Of a DNA stretch of 64,000 nucleotides, positions 7,385 to 19,647 are shown one piece after another. Made by a program: the position numbers and the translations under genes. Where the stretch lies: the NCBI RefSeq assembly GCF_019924635.1, contig NZ_CP065037.1:3658001-3722000 (forward strand), read 5' to 3'. Under the pieces are notes generated by a model, which made no database searches, was not told the origin of the DNA, and saw nothing but the letters and a program-made list of their open reading frames with translations. The stretch's first letter is position 1. Each line of letters starts with the position of its first letter. Source of the DNA: Leifsonia sp. ZF2019 (GTDB lineage: Bacteria > Actinomycetota > Actinomycetes > Actinomycetales > Microbacteriaceae).

Positions 7385-8848
7385 ATGTCCTCCGATTCCT
7401 CCGTCGACGCCGTCGTGATCGGCTCCGGCCCCAACGGGCTCGCCGCGGCCGTGACGCTGGCCCGCGCCGGTCTCGCCGTCCGCGTGTACGAACGCAACGC
7501 GACGGCCGGAGGCGGGATGCGGACCGAGGAGGTCACCCTCCCCGGCTTCCGCCACGACCTGTGCTCCGCCGTGCACCCCCTGGCCTTCGCGTCGGGCTTC
7601 TTCCGCCGGTTCGGGCTGGCGGATCGGGTGCGGTTCATCACACCGACCGCCTCGTACGGTCACCCGCTCGACGGTGGACGCGCAGCCCTCGCCTATCGCG
7701 ACCTGGAGCGCACGGCCGACGCGCTCGGCCCCGACGGAGCCGCCTGGCGCGCGCTGATCGGCCCGCTCGCGCGGCACGCGGACGAGGTGGCGCAGTTCAC
7801 CGGCTCCGCGGTGATCCAGCTCCCGCGGCACCCGCTCGTCGCCGCCCGTCTCGGCGCGACGGCGCTGCTGCAGGGCGGCCCCTGGTGGAACCTCCCCTTC
7901 CGCACCGAGGAACCGGGCGCCCTGCTGGCCGGAGCCTTCGCGCACACGACGGTCGCCCTCCCGAGCGTCGCGGGCGCCGCCGCCGGGCTGACCCTCGTCA
8001 GCTATGCGCACGCCCGGGGCTGGCCTGTACCGATCGGCGGGTCGCAGAGCATCGCGAACGCCCTCGTCGCCGATCTGGAGGCGCACGGCGGCGAGGTCGT
8101 GACCGGGGCCGAGATCACCAGCCTGGGCGACCTCCCCGACGCGCGCGCCATCGTGTTCGACACCCACGTGCGTGCGGCCGCGCGCCTCGGCGAGGACCGC
8201 CTCGCCGCCGGGTACCTGCGCCGGGTCTCGCGATTCCGCGACGGCAACGGCGTATGCAAGGTCGACTTCGCCCTGTCCGGCCCGGTGCCGTGGACGAACC
8301 CTGAGCTGAACGAGACCGCGACCGTCCACCTCGGGGGCTCGCGGCCCGCGGTCGCCCGCTCGGAGCGTGCGGTCGCGGCCGGGCGGCTCGGTGACGATCC
8401 GTACGTGCTCGTCTCGCAGCCCTCCCTCTTCGACGGATCCCGGGCACCGCTCGGTAAACATGTCCTCTGGGCGTACACGCACGTCCCGCGGGGCTCCTCC
8501 GCCGACCGCACCGAGGCCGTCATCCGGCAGATCGAACGGTTCGCCCCGGGCTTCCGCGACCTCGTGCTCGCCAGCACGTCCCGCACCGCCGTGCAGATGG
8601 AGCAGTACAACCCCAACTACGTCGGCGGCGACATCTCGACGGGGATGCCCGATTTCCGCCAGCTCATCGCCCGCCCCGTGCTCTCCCCGGACCCGTGGCG
8701 GATGCCCGGCCGCGGCCTGTACCTCGCGTCCGCCTCCGCCGCGCCCGGCCCTGGTGTGCACGGGCTCGGCGGCTACTACGCGGCGCGGAGCGCGCTGCGC
8801 CACGAGTTCGGCGTGACCCGCATGCCGTCGCTAGCGCCCGAAGGGTGA
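7385..8848 (+). CDS. FAD-dependent oxidoreductase, phytoene-desaturase-like
   Basis: A 487-residue flavoprotein. The N-terminal dinucleotide-binding motif is [20 protein letters not shown] (about residues 9-28), followed by [15 protein letters not shown], typical of the phytoene desaturase/amine-oxidase superfamily. The C-terminal FAD segment is [30 protein letters not shown]. Actinobacterial members near this type are annotated only as NAD(P)/FAD oxidoreductases, so the substrate is unknown; carotenoid or fatty/polyprenyl chemistry is possible but unsupported by neighbours. The ATG at 7385 has AGGAG 3-8 bases upstream. An SRPBCC lipid-binding-fold gene follows after 4 bases, so the two are probably cotranscribed and may act on one hydrophobic substrate. 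Confidence 0.85.
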   Translation: MSSDSSVDAVVIGSGPNGLAAAVTLARAGLAVRVYERNATAGGGMRTEEVTLPGFRHDLCSAVHPLAFASGFFRRFGLADRVRFITPTASYGHPLDGGRAALAYRDLERTADALGPDGAAWRALIGPLARHADEVAQFTGSAVIQLPRHPLVAARLGATALLQGGPWWNLPFRTEEPGALLAGAFAHTTVALPSVAGAAAGLTLVSYAHARGWPVPIGGSQSIANALVADLEAHGGEVVTGAEITSLGDLPDARAIVFDTHVRAAARLGEDRLAAGYLRRVSRFRDGNGVCKVDFALSGPVPWTNPELNETATVHLGGSRPAVARSERAVAAGRLGDDPYVLVSQPSLFDGSRAPLGKHVLWAYTHVPRGSSADRTEAVIRQIERFAPGFRDLVLASTSRTAVQMEQYNPNYVGGDISTGMPDFRQLIARPVLSPDPWRMPGRGLYLASASAAPGPGVHGLGGYYAARSALRHEFGVTRMPSLAPEG

Positions 8849-8852
8849 CATC

Positions 8853-9287
8853 GTGTCCGTGACCGTCCGCCGTCTCGACTGCACTCCCGAGCAGGTCTTC
8901 GCCGTGCTCGCCGACCCGTGGGTCTACCCGAGCTGGGTGGTCGGCGCGTCCCGCATGCGGGCGGCGGACGACGGATACCCTGCCGCGGGTTCGCGGCTGC
9001 ACCACTCCATCGGGGTGTGGCCGTTCGTGCTGAACGACGAGACCCGCGTCGACGAATGGGACCCGCCACGACGGATGGTGCTGCAGGCCAAGACGCGTCC
9101 CTTCGGAGAGGAGCGTGTCGTGATCGACGTCCGCCCACGCGGCGCGGGATGCCTGGTGCGGATGGAGGAGCACCCGGTCGCGGGGCCGGCGCGCCTCATC
9201 CCGCGCCCGATCGCCGACCTCGTGCTGCACGTGCGCAACGCCGAGTCGTTGCGCAGGCTGGAGTGGGCGGCGCGCGGACGGGCGTAG
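8853..9287 (+). CDS. SRPBCC-family (START-like) small protein
   Basis: A 144-residue protein of the polyketide-cyclase/SRPBCC helix-grip fold, seen from the N-terminal [34 protein letters not shown], central [31 protein letters not shown] and the C-terminal amphipathic helix [17 protein letters not shown]. Such proteins bind hydrophobic ligands or act as cyclases. The GTG at 8853 begins 4 bases after the oxidoreductase stop with AAGGG upstream, suggesting translational coupling. No catalytic function can be assigned. Confidence 0.8.
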   Translation: MSVTVRRLDCTPEQVFAVLADPWVYPSWVVGASRMRAADDGYPAAGSRLHHSIGVWPFVLNDETRVDEWDPPRRMVLQAKTRPFGEERVVIDVRPRGAGCLVRMEEHPVAGPARLIPRPIADLVLHVRNAESLRRLEWAARGRA

Positions 9288-9344
9288 CGCCGTCGCGGCC
9301 CGACGGGCATGGCGACGACGCCGCGCCCGGCGTACCCTCCCGGT

Positions 9345-9617
9345 ATGTGCCGCAACATCCACGTCCTCCACAACTTCGAGCCCGCGGCCACCTCTGACGA
9401 GGTGCGCGCCGCCGCGCTGCAGTACGTGCGCAAGGTGTCCGGGTCGACCACGCCCTCCCAGGCGAACGCCGCGGCGTTCGACGAGGCTGTCGCGGAGATC
9501 GCCCACGCGACCCAGCACCTCCTCGATCACCTGACGACCTCCGCCCCGCCGAAGAATCGCGAGGTGGAGGCGGAGAAGGCGAAGGCGCGGTCGGCGCAAC
9601 GCTTCGCCCAGGTCTAG
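9345..9617 (+). CDS. DUF2277 domain-containing protein
   Basis: A 90-residue small cytoplasmic protein that matches DUF2277 throughout: it starts [20 protein letters not shown], continues with [11 protein letters not shown] and ends in a helical Lys/Ala-rich tail. The function of the family is unknown. The ATG at 9345 is fixed by the conserved MCRNI start and by TACCCT (9333-9338), 6 bases before it, indicating a leaderless mRNA. It is flanked by a short UvrA-like gene with its own promoter-like TAGCGT at 9644. Confidence 0.9.
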   Translation: MCRNIHVLHNFEPAATSDEVRAAALQYVRKVSGSTTPSQANAAAFDEAVAEIAHATQHLLDHLTTSAPPKNREVEAEKAKARSAQRFAQV

Positions 9618-9677
9618 CTCTCTGCACCGTCGGCCCCACCCGCTAGCGTGGGAGGCGTCGCACCGAGGGAGAGACCC

Positions 9678-12041
<2,364 letters not shown>

Positions 12042-12425
12042 CGCGGCCAGGCGCTCAATACGTCGCGCGCCCCCGCTGACGTCGTAGACGCCCCCGTGGA
12101 GAAGCTCAGCCCGCCGGAGGCGAGCCGGGCGACGAGCATCGTCGCCGGATTCCACTGAAGATGGAAAGGAAGGGGCCACCCCGGTGACGCGCGGGCAGCG
12201 GAGAGGTGTCCGATCGGTGAACACACCCGCGCCCCCACCGATCCGCCGGCCCAGCGCCTTACAACGTGAGCCCCGACGTCCCTCCCCGCCTCACATTTGG
12301 ACCGAATGTGCACTCTGGCGCCGACGCCATTCCCCACATTTGGTCCGAATCGCAAGGCTCGCACCACGCCACGGTCGGCACTGTCGGGCGTGCTCGGCGG
12401 CGTAGCGGCGTTGCGAAGCGCCGCC
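12042..12425. other. 384-base gap between UvrA-like gene and membrane protein
   Basis: No convincing gene is visible. A 20-codon frame starts at GTG 12095 and an AAAGGAAGGGG purine run lies near 12164, but neither is supported by similarity. The right half holds a 16-base direct repeat (12292-12350, listed separately). Base composition dips around that repeat. Confidence 0.4.
12292..12350. repeat. Two 16-base direct repeats 43 bases apart
   Basis: CACATTTGGACCGAAT (12292-12307) and CACATTTGGTCCGAAT (12335-12350) differ at one position. The period of 43 bases is about four helical turns. The core TTGG(A/T)CCGAA is partly palindromic. They sit about 75 bases beyond the 3' end of the leftward membrane-protein gene, so either a paired protein-binding site or a remnant is possible. 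Confidence 0.5.
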
Positions 12426-12812
12426 TCAGGCGCGGGAGGCGGTGACCTTCTTCTTCAGGAAGATCAGCGGCAGCAACCAGGTGCCGAGCGCCGTGACGAG
12501 CCACACCACCAGGGCCGCGAGGATCCACGTCGCGAAGTCATCGACACGGATACCGCCGGGGAACAACGACGCGATGATCAGCGCCACGAGCGTCGACACG
12601 AGCCCGATTCCGCCGAGCACCGCCGACGCGTACTTGCGCGCCAGGTTGAAGATGAACGGCGCCAGCACGCTCTGCGCGATGGCGAAGACCACGATGGCGA
12701 CGAGACCGCCGGCCCACTCGAGATGGAACCCGGGCAGCAGCCACATGGCCACCAGCAGTCCGAGAGCGGCGGTCACGACGAAGATCGCCGCACGGATGAG
12801 GAACCTGACCAT
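12426..12812 (-). CDS. Phage-holin-family/DUF360-like four-helix membrane protein
   Basis: A 128-residue integral membrane protein with four hydrophobic helices (about residues 4-24, 34-58, 64-84 and 94-120), a conserved LLPGFHLEWAGGLVAIVVFA hinge and a basic C-terminus LKKKVTASRA. This is the mycobacterial four-TM phage-holin superfamily pattern common in actinobacterial chromosomes, where it is not tied to phage lysis. It starts at ATG 12812 and is divergent from the HtrA-like protease 66 bases away. Function is unknown; an envelope role is plausible. Confidence 0.8.
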   Translation of the reverse strand: MVRFLIRAAIFVVTAALGLLVAMWLLPGFHLEWAGGLVAIVVFAIAQSVLAPFIFNLARKYASAVLGGIGLVSTLVALIIASLFPGGIRVDDFATWILAALVVWLVTALGTWLLPLIFLKKKVTASRA

Positions 12813-12878
12813 GCCAGGACAGTAGCGCCACGCGCTCCGGCGCCGCTAACCTTGCGCACGATCGACCAGGGAGGCGCC

Positions 12879-14066
12879 GTGACAGACCGCGACGAGCAGT
12901 CGGAGAACGCTCCGAACGACGGCGCCGACGCGCCGACCGGGTCGACATCAGAAGGGGTGAGCACCGAGCCGACGACCACGACGCCGGCCGACCTCGCGCC
13001 GACCCCCGCATCCCGCACCTCCTGGGCCACCGCCCTCCTCGTCACCGGTTCGGCCCTCGCCCTCATCGCCGGCGGATTCATCGCGGGCACCATCACGACG
13101 ACCGCGCTTACGGCGGGTGCGTCCGGAGCCTGCGACGCCTCCTCGGTCGCGAACGGCGTCCTGCCCACGATCGTCACGATCTCCGTCACCTCCTCCTCGG
13201 GCGGCCGCAGTAACGGCAGCGGTCAGATCATCGCGGACGACGGCTACATCCTCACGAACAACCACGTCATCTCGCCCGCGGCCTCCGGAGGCTCCCTCTC
13301 GGTGCGCTTCAGCGACGGGCACGACCTCGACGCCCGGCTCGTCGGCCGCGACCCGAAGACCGACCTCGCGGTGGTGAAGGTCGACGACGACGAGCCGCTG
13401 CCGGTCATCTCGATCGGCGACTCGGGCGCCCTGTCCGTCGGGCAGCCCGTGGTCGCCCTCGGCGCGCCGCTGGGGCTGTCGAGCACCGTCACCGCCGGCA
13501 TCGTCAGCGCGCTCGGCCGCACCGTCCCCGTCCCGAGCGACGACGACCGCAATGCGGTGCTGGTCGGCGCCATCCAGACCGACGCCTCCATCAACCCGGG
13601 CAACTCGGGAGGCGCGCTCGTCGATTGCCGCGGGCGTCTCGTCGGCGTGAACACCGCGATCGCGACCGTGCCGGGCAGTGGAGGCCAGAGCAGCACGGGC
13701 AGTGTGGGCATCGGCTTCGCCGTGCCGGAGTCCTCGGCGATGCGGATCGCGCACGAGCTCATCGACAAGGGAAAGGTCTCGTACCCCACGGCGGGCCTCT
13801 CCGTCCTCCCGATCCCGCCCGGCGTCGCCGCCGCCTACGGCATCGCCGACGGCCTCTTCGTGCAGTCCATCGACGCGGGAGGCCCGGCGGCCGACGCCGG
13901 GCTGCAGGCCGGGGATGTCGTCACCGCCCTGAACGGGACGCCCGCCAGCAGCGTCGACGTCCTCACGGCAGTGCAGATCACCTCCCGGCCCGGCGACGAG
14001 GTCGCGGTCACCTTCGTGCGCGGAGGCCGCTCGCACGACACGACCCTCACCCTCGCCGAGGGCTGA
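12879..14066 (+). CDS. Membrane-anchored S1C serine protease with PDZ domain (HtrA/DegP-like)
   Basis: A 395-residue envelope protease. It has a disordered acidic N-terminus (1-45), one signal-anchor helix (about 48-72, ATALLVTGSALALIAGGFI), a trypsin-like domain (about 85-275) and a C-terminal PDZ domain (about 300-390). The triad is visible as His129 (TNNHVI), Asp162 (KTDLAVVKV) and Ser243 (NPGNSGGAL). It would act outside the membrane in protein quality control. The GTG at 12879 has AGGGAGG upstream, and TAACCT at 12847-12852 is a plausible -10. A family A hairpin follows the stop. The gene lies between a holin-like membrane protein and the hut regulator. Confidence 0.92.
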   Translation: MTDRDEQSENAPNDGADAPTGSTSEGVSTEPTTTTPADLAPTPASRTSWATALLVTGSALALIAGGFIAGTITTTALTAGASGACDASSVANGVLPTIVTISVTSSSGGRSNGSGQIIADDGYILTNNHVISPAASGGSLSVRFSDGHDLDARLVGRDPKTDLAVVKVDDDEPLPVISIGDSGALSVGQPVVALGAPLGLSSTVTAGIVSALGRTVPVPSDDDRNAVLVGAIQTDASINPGNSGGALVDCRGRLVGVNTAIATVPGSGGQSSTGSVGIGFAVPESSAMRIAHELIDKGKVSYPTAGLSVLPIPPGVAAAYGIADGLFVQSIDAGGPAADAGLQAGDVVTALNGTPASSVDVLTAVQITSRPGDEVAVTFVRGGRSHDTTLTLAEG

Positions 14067-14083
14067 GCGGCCCCCTCTCCCGC

Positions 14084-14142
14084 CACAGGGGTCCCACTCC
14101 GCCGCTCTGATCGGCGCAATGCGGCAGAGTGCGACCCCTGTG
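14084..14142. repeat. Family A palindromic element, copy 1 (convergent terminator)
   Basis: Arms of 22 bases beginning CACAGGGGTC and ending GACCCCTGTG pair at 20 of 22 positions around a 15-base loop. It lies between convergent stops at 14066 (plus) and 14172 (minus). Related copies lie at 19547, 24216 and 36827. Confidence 0.7.
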
Positions 14143-14171
14143 CGGCAGCGGAGCGCCCGACGCCTCCCGCC

Positions 14172-14930
14172 TCAGCTCCCGCGGATGCGCCGCGACAGCT
14201 CCGCCGCCGCATCCCGCACCCGCGCGGCGAGCGTCTCCCATTCCGTGTGGGGCACGTTCTCGCGCGGGAACGTCACCGCGATCCCCGCAGCCGGCCAGCC
14301 GGCGTGATCGCGCACCGACACGGCGACGGACGCGAAGCCGGGCGTGACGTCTCCGTCCTCCGTCGCGAACCCGCGTTCGCGCACCTCCGCCAGCACCCGG
14401 CGCAGCTCGCCGTAGGTGTGCGGTCCGGCGCCGGTGCGCTCCTCGAAGGCGTCTCGGTCGGGGTACAGGGCGCGCAGCTGCCCGGCAGGGAGGGTCGCGA
14501 GCAGCGCCCGGCCGCTGGCGGTCAGGTGAGCCGGAAGGCGCACCCCCACATCCGTCACGAGCCGCGGCCGGCGGGGCGCACGCTCCTCCACGATGTACAC
14601 GACGTCGCGCCCGTGCAGCACGGCCACGTGTCCGGATTCGCCGATCGCGTCGACCAGACCGGCGACGATCGGGCGGCCGAGCCTGCTCAGCGGCTGCTGG
14701 CGTGAGAAGGCGCTCGAGAGCTCGTAGGCGGCGACGCCGAGACCGTAGCGGCGCGCCTCCGGGAAGTGGAGGACGAACCCGTGGTCTCCGAGCACGGTGA
14801 GCAGGTGGTAGACGGTGGAGCGCGGCAGAGCAAGCGCCGTCGCGATGCTCGCCGCCGGAACCGGTCCTCGCTGTGCGGCGAGGTGGCCGAGGATGCGGAG
14901 GGTGTTCTCTGCAGCGGGGACCTTGCTCAT
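14172..14930 (-). CDS. IclR-family regulator, probable hut regulator
   Basis: A 252-residue IclR-type regulator. The N-terminal winged HTH has ENTLRILGHLAAQRGPVPAASIATALALPRSTVYHLLTVLGDHGFV (about 8-55), and the C-terminal effector domain has GLGVAAYELSSAF, ASGRALLATLP and the SVAVSVRDHAGWPAAGIAVTFPR segment. It is divergent from hutH with a shared 126-base promoter region holding the 16-base pseudo-palindrome at 14987-15002. Control of histidine utilisation, probably by urocanate or another pathway intermediate, is an inference from position and from the identical site before hutG. The ATG at 14930 is preceded by GAGAGG. Confidence 0.88.
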   Translation of the reverse strand: MSKVPAAENTLRILGHLAAQRGPVPAASIATALALPRSTVYHLLTVLGDHGFVLHFPEARRYGLGVAAYELSSAFSRQQPLSRLGRPIVAGLVDAIGESGHVAVLHGRDVVYIVEERAPRRPRLVTDVGVRLPAHLTASGRALLATLPAGQLRALYPDRDAFEERTGAGPHTYGELRRVLAEVRERGFATEDGDVTPGFASVAVSVRDHAGWPAAGIAVTFPRENVPHTEWETLAARVRDAAAELSRRIRGS

Positions 14931-14984
14931 CGACCCATCCTCTCGCGGGCGCGCGGCGGGGGAGGCCGCCCTGCCTCCCGGGCG

Positions 14985-15002
14985 CCGTCTGGGATCCCGG
15001 AC
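14985..15002. promoter_or_regulatory. Putative hut operator, copy 1
   Basis: CCGTCTGGGATCCCGGAC occurs here and again, identical over all 18 bases, at 20615-20632 upstream of hutG. Its core GTC-T-GGGATCCC-G-GAC is a 16-base pseudo-palindrome. It lies between the divergent iclR and hutH genes, so it is probably the binding site of the IclR regulator. Confidence 0.65.
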
Positions 15003-15056
15003 ACGGATGAGTGTACAGCCGACCCGAGCGCATGCCCCCGCGGCGAGGATCGGAGC

Positions 15057-16619
15057 ATGCTCGTCACCACCTCCACCGACATCAGTGCCGTGACCGTGGG
15101 CGGCGCACCGCTCACCATCGCGGACGTCGTCGCCGTCGCCCGCCACGACGCCCGCATCGAGCTCGACCCGAATGCGCTCGAGACCGTCGCCGCCTCCCGC
15201 GCGATCGTGGAAGCGCTGGCCGACGACACGGAGCCGCACTACGGCATCTCGACCGGCTTCGGCGCGCTCGCGACCACATTCATCCCGGCCGAGCGGCGCG
15301 CGCAGCTGCAGGCGAGCCTCGTGCGCTCGCACGCCGCGGGCAGCGGACCGGAGGTCGAGCGGGAGGTCGTCCGCGCGCTCATGCTGCTGCGCCTCGCGAC
15401 CCTCGCGACCGGCCGCACCGGCGCCACCCCGCGCACGGTCGAGACCTACGCCGCCGTGCTCAACGCGGGCATCACGCCGATCGTCCGGGAGTACGGCTCG
15501 CTCGGCTGCTCGGGAGACCTCGCGCCGCTCGCCCACTGCGCGCTGGCGGCGATGGGCGAGGGGCAGGTCAGGGTCGATGGCGAGCTCGTGGACGCAGCGG
15601 ACGCCCTGGCCGCCGCCGGCATCGAGCCGGTCGTTCTCGCCGAGAAGGAGGGCCTGGCGCTCATCAACGGCACCGACGGGATGCTCGGAATGCTGTCGCT
15701 CGCCCTCCACGACCTCCAGCGCCTCCTCACCACCGCCGACATCGCGGCCGCCCTCAGCGTCGAGGCGCTCCTCGGCACCGACGCGGTCTTCGCGGACGAC
15801 CTGCAGCGGCTGCGCCCGCAGACCGGGCAGGCCGTCTCGGCCGGCAATCTGCGCGACCTGCTCGCCGGCTCGCCGCTCGTCGCCAGCCACAAAGGCACCG
15901 AGTGCACGCGCGTCCAGGATGCCTATTCTCTGCGCTGCGCCCCGCAGGTCCACGGCGGAGCCCGTGACACCGCCGCACACGCCACGACCGTCGCCGAGCG
16001 CGAACTGGCCTCCGCTATCGACAACCCCGTCCTGACGCTCGACGGCCGGGTGGAGTCGAACGGCAACTTCCACGGCGCGCCCGTGGCCTACGTGCTCGAC
16101 TTCCTCGCCATCGTCGTGGCGGACGTCGCGAGCATGTCCGAACGGCGCACCGACCGCTTCCTCGACCCGGCCCGCAACCAAGGCCTCCCACCGTTCCTCG
16201 CCCACGAGGTGGGGGTCGACTCCGGCCTGATGATCGCGCAGTACACCGCAGCGGGCATCGTCTCGGAGTTGAAGCGGCTCGCGGCCCCGGCTTCGGCCGA
16301 CTCCATCCCGTCGTCCGCCATGCAGGAGGATCACGTGTCGATGGGATGGGCCGCGGGCCGCAAGCTCCGCCGGGCCGTCGACGGGCTCACGCGGGTGCTC
16401 GCGATCGAAGTGCTCACGGCCTCGCGCGGCGCCGACCTCCGGGCGCCCCTCGGCCAGGCTCCCGCCACCGGTGCGGTCACCGCGGCGCTTCGGAAGGCCG
16501 TCGCCGGTCCCGGGCCGGACCGCTACCTCTCCCCCGAGATCGAGGCCGCGGTCGCGCTCGTCGCCTCCGGCACCCTCGCCGACGCCGCCGAGAGCGCCCT
16601 CGGCCACGCCCTCCGCTGA
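15057..16619 (+). CDS. hutH: Histidine ammonia-lyase
   Basis: A 520-residue enzyme converting L-histidine to urocanate and ammonia, the first step of histidine degradation. Diagnostic segments are YGISTGFGALATTFI, RALMLLRLATLATGRTG, the cofactor loop GSLGCSGDLAPLAH and PSSAMQEDHVSMGWAAGRKL. The prosthetic MIO group forms from three residues that are Ala-Ser-Gly in most family members; here they read Cys151-Ser152-Gly153, a variant I recall from other actinobacterial enzymes. The ATG at 15057 follows GAGGATCGGAG. hutU starts 35 bases after the stop, and hutI overlaps hutU, giving a hutHUI operon. Confidence 0.96.
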   Translation: MLVTTSTDISAVTVGGAPLTIADVVAVARHDARIELDPNALETVAASRAIVEALADDTEPHYGISTGFGALATTFIPAERRAQLQASLVRSHAAGSGPEVEREVVRALMLLRLATLATGRTGATPRTVETYAAVLNAGITPIVREYGSLGCSGDLAPLAHCALAAMGEGQVRVDGELVDAADALAAAGIEPVVLAEKEGLALINGTDGMLGMLSLALHDLQRLLTTADIAAALSVEALLGTDAVFADDLQRLRPQTGQAVSAGNLRDLLAGSPLVASHKGTECTRVQDAYSLRCAPQVHGGARDTAAHATTVAERELASAIDNPVLTLDGRVESNGNFHGAPVAYVLDFLAIVVADVASMSERRTDRFLDPARNQGLPPFLAHEVGVDSGLMIAQYTAAGIVSELKRLAAPASADSIPSSAMQEDHVSMGWAAGRKLRRAVDGLTRVLAIEVLTASRGADLRAPLGQAPATGAVTAALRKAVAGPGPDRYLSPEIEAAVALVASGTLADAAESALGHALR

Positions 16620-16654
16620 CCTGAGCCCACGACCACGACGAAGGAGCCGACACC

Positions 16655-18334
16655 ATGGATGGAGCGAGAGCAGTGCGCGCCCCGCGCGGCACCCAGCTGA
16701 CCGCCAAGAGCTGGCAGACGGAGGCGCCCCTCCGGATGCTGATGAACAACCTCGACCCGGAGGTCGCGGAGCGTCCCGACGACCTGGTCGTCTACGGAGG
16801 CACCGGCCGTGCGGCCCGCAGCTGGGAGGCGTTCGACGCGATCGTCGAGACCCTCCGCGACCTGGAGCCCGACGAGACCCTGCTGGTGCAGTCGGGCAAG
16901 CCGGTCGGCGTCTTCCGCACGCACGAGTGGGCGCCGCGCGTGCTCATCGCCAACTCGAACCTCGTCGGCGACTGGGCGACCTGGCCCGAGTTCCGCCGCC
17001 TCGAGGCCCTCGGCCTCACGATGTACGGCCAGATGACGGCCGGCTCGTGGATCTACATCGGCTCGCAGGGCATCCTCCAGGGCACGTACGAGACCTTCGG
17101 CGCCGTCGCCCGCAACAGGTTCGGGGGCAGCCTCGCGGGGACGCTCACGCTGACCGGCGGCTGCGGCGGGATGGGCGGCGCCCAGCCCCTCGCCGTCACG
17201 CTGAACGGGGGTGCCGTGCTCATCGTCGATGTGGACCGCAGCCGCCTCCAGCGCCGCGTCGACCACGGCTACCTCGACGAGCTCGCCGACGACCTGGACG
17301 ACGCCGTCGCCCGCGCGGTCGCGGCCAAGGAGGAGGGCCGCGCGCTCTCCGTCGGCGTGGTCGGCAATGCCGCCGAGGTCTTCCCCAAGCTGCTGCGCCG
17401 GGCCGTTCCGATCGACATCGTGACCGATCAGACGAGCGCGCACGATCCGCTCAGCTATCTCCCCCTCGGCGTCTCCGTCGACGAGTGGCACGACCGCGCC
17501 GCCGCCGACCCCGAGGCGTTCACGCAGGCCGCACGCGCCTCCGTGGCGGCCCAGGTGGAGGCCATGGTCGGCTTCCTCGATGCCGGTGCCGAGGTCTTCG
17601 ACTACGGCAACTCCCTCCGTACCGAGGCGCAGCTGGGCGGGTACGACCGCGCCTTCGCCTTCCCCGGATTCGTGCCGGCGTACATCCGGCCGCTCTTCGC
17701 CGAGGGCAAGGGGCCGTTCCGCTGGGCGGCGCTCTCCGGCGACCCGGCGGACATCGCCGCGACCGACCGCGCCATCCTGGACCTCTTCCCCGAGGACGAG
17801 CACCTGCGCCGCTGGATCACCCAGGCGGGCGAGAAGGTGCCGTTCGAGGGCCTCCCGGCGCGGATCTGCTGGCTCGGCTACAAGGAGCGCCACCTCGCCG
17901 GCCTGAGGTTCAACGAGATGGTCGCGAGCGGCGAGCTCCGCGCCCCGATCGTCATCGGCCGCGACCACCTGGACTCCGGCTCCGTCGCCTCGCCGTACCG
18001 CGAGACCGAGTCGATGGCCGACGGCTCGGACGCCATCGCCGACTGGCCGCTGCTGAACGCCCTGCTCAACACCGCGTCGGGCGCCACCTGGGTCTCGCTC
18101 CACCACGGCGGCGGTGTCGGCATCGGTCGCAGCATCCACGCCGGACAGGTGATCGTCGCCGACGGTACGCCGCTCGCCGCGGAGAAGATCGAGCGCGTGC
18201 TCGTCAACGACCCGGGCACCGGGGTCATGCGGCACGTGGACGCGGGCTATGAGCGCGCGGTGGAGGTCGCCGACGAGCGCGGCCTGCGCGTCCCGATGCG
18301 GGAGCACGCGGCCCGGGAGGGGTCCCGCGGCTGA
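16655..18334 (+). CDS. hutU: Urocanate hydratase
   Basis: A 559-residue enzyme hydrating urocanate to imidazolone propionate with tightly bound NAD. Typical blocks are [24 protein letters not shown], the glycine-rich NAD segment [55 protein letters not shown], and the active-site region [20 protein letters not shown] followed by [18 protein letters not shown]. Length is normal. The ATG has AAGGAG 8 bases upstream. Its TGA overlaps the hutI ATG by one base, so translation of the two is coupled. Confidence 0.97.
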   Translation: MDGARAVRAPRGTQLTAKSWQTEAPLRMLMNNLDPEVAERPDDLVVYGGTGRAARSWEAFDAIVETLRDLEPDETLLVQSGKPVGVFRTHEWAPRVLIANSNLVGDWATWPEFRRLEALGLTMYGQMTAGSWIYIGSQGILQGTYETFGAVARNRFGGSLAGTLTLTGGCGGMGGAQPLAVTLNGGAVLIVDVDRSRLQRRVDHGYLDELADDLDDAVARAVAAKEEGRALSVGVVGNAAEVFPKLLRRAVPIDIVTDQTSAHDPLSYLPLGVSVDEWHDRAAADPEAFTQAARASVAAQVEAMVGFLDAGAEVFDYGNSLRTEAQLGGYDRAFAFPGFVPAYIRPLFAEGKGPFRWAALSGDPADIAATDRAILDLFPEDEHLRRWITQAGEKVPFEGLPARICWLGYKERHLAGLRFNEMVASGELRAPIVIGRDHLDSGSVASPYRETESMADGSDAIADWPLLNALLNTASGATWVSLHHGGGVGIGRSIHAGQVIVADGTPLAAEKIERVLVNDPGTGVMRHVDAGYERAVEVADERGLRVPMREHAAREGSRG

Positions 18335-19512
18335 TGTCACGGCAGCCGTCTTCCTCGACGCTCCTCACCGGGATCGGTGAACTGGTCACTTTCGACCCGC
18401 AGCACGACGGGCCACTCGGACTCGTCCGGGATGCGGCCCTGCTCACCGTCGACGGCCGGATCGAGTGGACGGGCCCGGCATCGCGCGCACCCCGGGGAGA
18501 CGCGGACCGCGAGGTGGACGCGGGCGGCGCAGCCGTCATCCCGGGGTTCGTCGACAGCCACACTCATCTCGTCTTCGGCGGTGACCGCTCCGCCGAGTTC
18601 GAGGCGCGCATGGCGGGGCGGCCGTATTCCGCCGGCGGAATACGCAGCACGGTCGCGGCGACGCGCGCGGCTTCGGACGACGAGTTGCGTAACCGCCTCA
18701 CCCGGTTCACGGCCGAGTTGCGCGCCCAGGGGACCACGACCTTCGAGGTCAAGAGCGGCTACGGCCTCACGGTCGCCGACGAGGAACGCGCCCTGCGCGT
18801 GGCGCGGGAGGTCACCACGGAGACCACATTCCTCGGCGCGCATGTCGTCCCCGCCGAGTACGCGGACGACCCTGCCGCCTATGTCGACCTGGTCGTCGGC
18901 CCCATGCTCGACGCGTGCACGCCGCACGCCCGCTGGATCGACGTGTTCTGCGAGACCGGCGCCTTCGATCCGGAGCAGTCGCGCCGCATTCTGACGGCGG
19001 GCGCGGCGCGCGGGCTGGGCGTGCGGGTGCACGCGAGCCAGCTGGGTCCCGGCGAGGGCGTCCTCCTGGCCGTCGAGCTCGACGCCGCCGCCGTCGATCA
19101 CTGCACCTACCTCACGGACACCGATGTGGAGGCCCTCGCCGCTTCCGGCACGGTGGCCGGGCTCCTTCCCGGCGTCGAGTTCTCGACGCGGCACCCCTAC
19201 CCCGACGCCCGCCGGCTCCTCGACGCCGGCGTCCGGGTCGCCCTCGCGAGCGATTGCAACCCCGGGTCGTCGTTCACCTCGTCCCTGGCGTTCTGTATCG
19301 CCGTCGCGGTGCGCGACATGGGCATGACCGTCGCGGAGGCGCTGCGGGCGGCCACTCTCGGCGGCGCCGAGTCCCTCCGCCGCGACGACGTCGGTCACCT
19401 CCGCCGCGGCGCCCGGGCCGACTACGTCGTCCTGGACGCGCCCTCGTACGTCCACCTCGCCTACCGCCCCGGCGTCCCCCTCGTCGCGCAGACGGTCATC
19501 GGCGGCGCGTAG
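18334..19512 (+). CDS. hutI: Imidazolonepropionase
   Basis: A 392-residue metal-dependent amidohydrolase opening imidazolone propionate to N-formimino-L-glutamate. Metal and active-site motifs are all present: [16 protein letters not shown] (His-x-His pair), [15 protein letters not shown]-like [28 protein letters not shown] and [16 protein letters not shown]. It starts within the hutU stop codon. It is the last gene of the rightward hut operon and is followed by a family A hairpin before the convergent hutG. Confidence 0.96.
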   Translation: MSRQPSSSTLLTGIGELVTFDPQHDGPLGLVRDAALLTVDGRIEWTGPASRAPRGDADREVDAGGAAVIPGFVDSHTHLVFGGDRSAEFEARMAGRPYSAGGIRSTVAATRAASDDELRNRLTRFTAELRAQGTTTFEVKSGYGLTVADEERALRVAREVTTETTFLGAHVVPAEYADDPAAYVDLVVGPMLDACTPHARWIDVFCETGAFDPEQSRRILTAGAARGLGVRVHASQLGPGEGVLLAVELDAAAVDHCTYLTDTDVEALAASGTVAGLLPGVEFSTRHPYPDARRLLDAGVRVALASDCNPGSSFTSSLAFCIAVAVRDMGMTVAEALRAATLGGAESLRRDDVGHLRRGARADYVVLDAPSYVHLAYRPGVPLVAQTVIGGA

Positions 19513-19546
19513 CCGCGCGCCCGCGTGCGCCGCCCGCCGGCCACTC

Positions 19547-19599
19547 AGGGGTCGCAAACCGCCGGTATTAGGGCGCCAAAGCGGCAGAGCGCGACCCCT
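19547..19599. repeat. Family A palindromic element, copy 2 (convergent terminator)
   Basis: AGGGGTCGC on the left pairs with GCGACCCCT on the right; the inner part (CCGCC / GCGGCAG) is less perfect. It lies between convergent hutI (ends 19512) and hutG (ends 19648). Sequence and loop-side motifs match copies at 14084 and 24216. Confidence 0.65.
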
Positions 19600-19647
19600 C
19601 TCACGCTCACAGCGCTCACGCCACTCACACCCCGCAAGCCGCGCGCG

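Noticed and set aside
12426..12812. Holin-like gene as evidence of a prophage
   Set aside because: The four-helix holin-superfamily protein is a common chromosomal actinobacterial gene, and there are no neighbouring lysin, structural or integrase genes.
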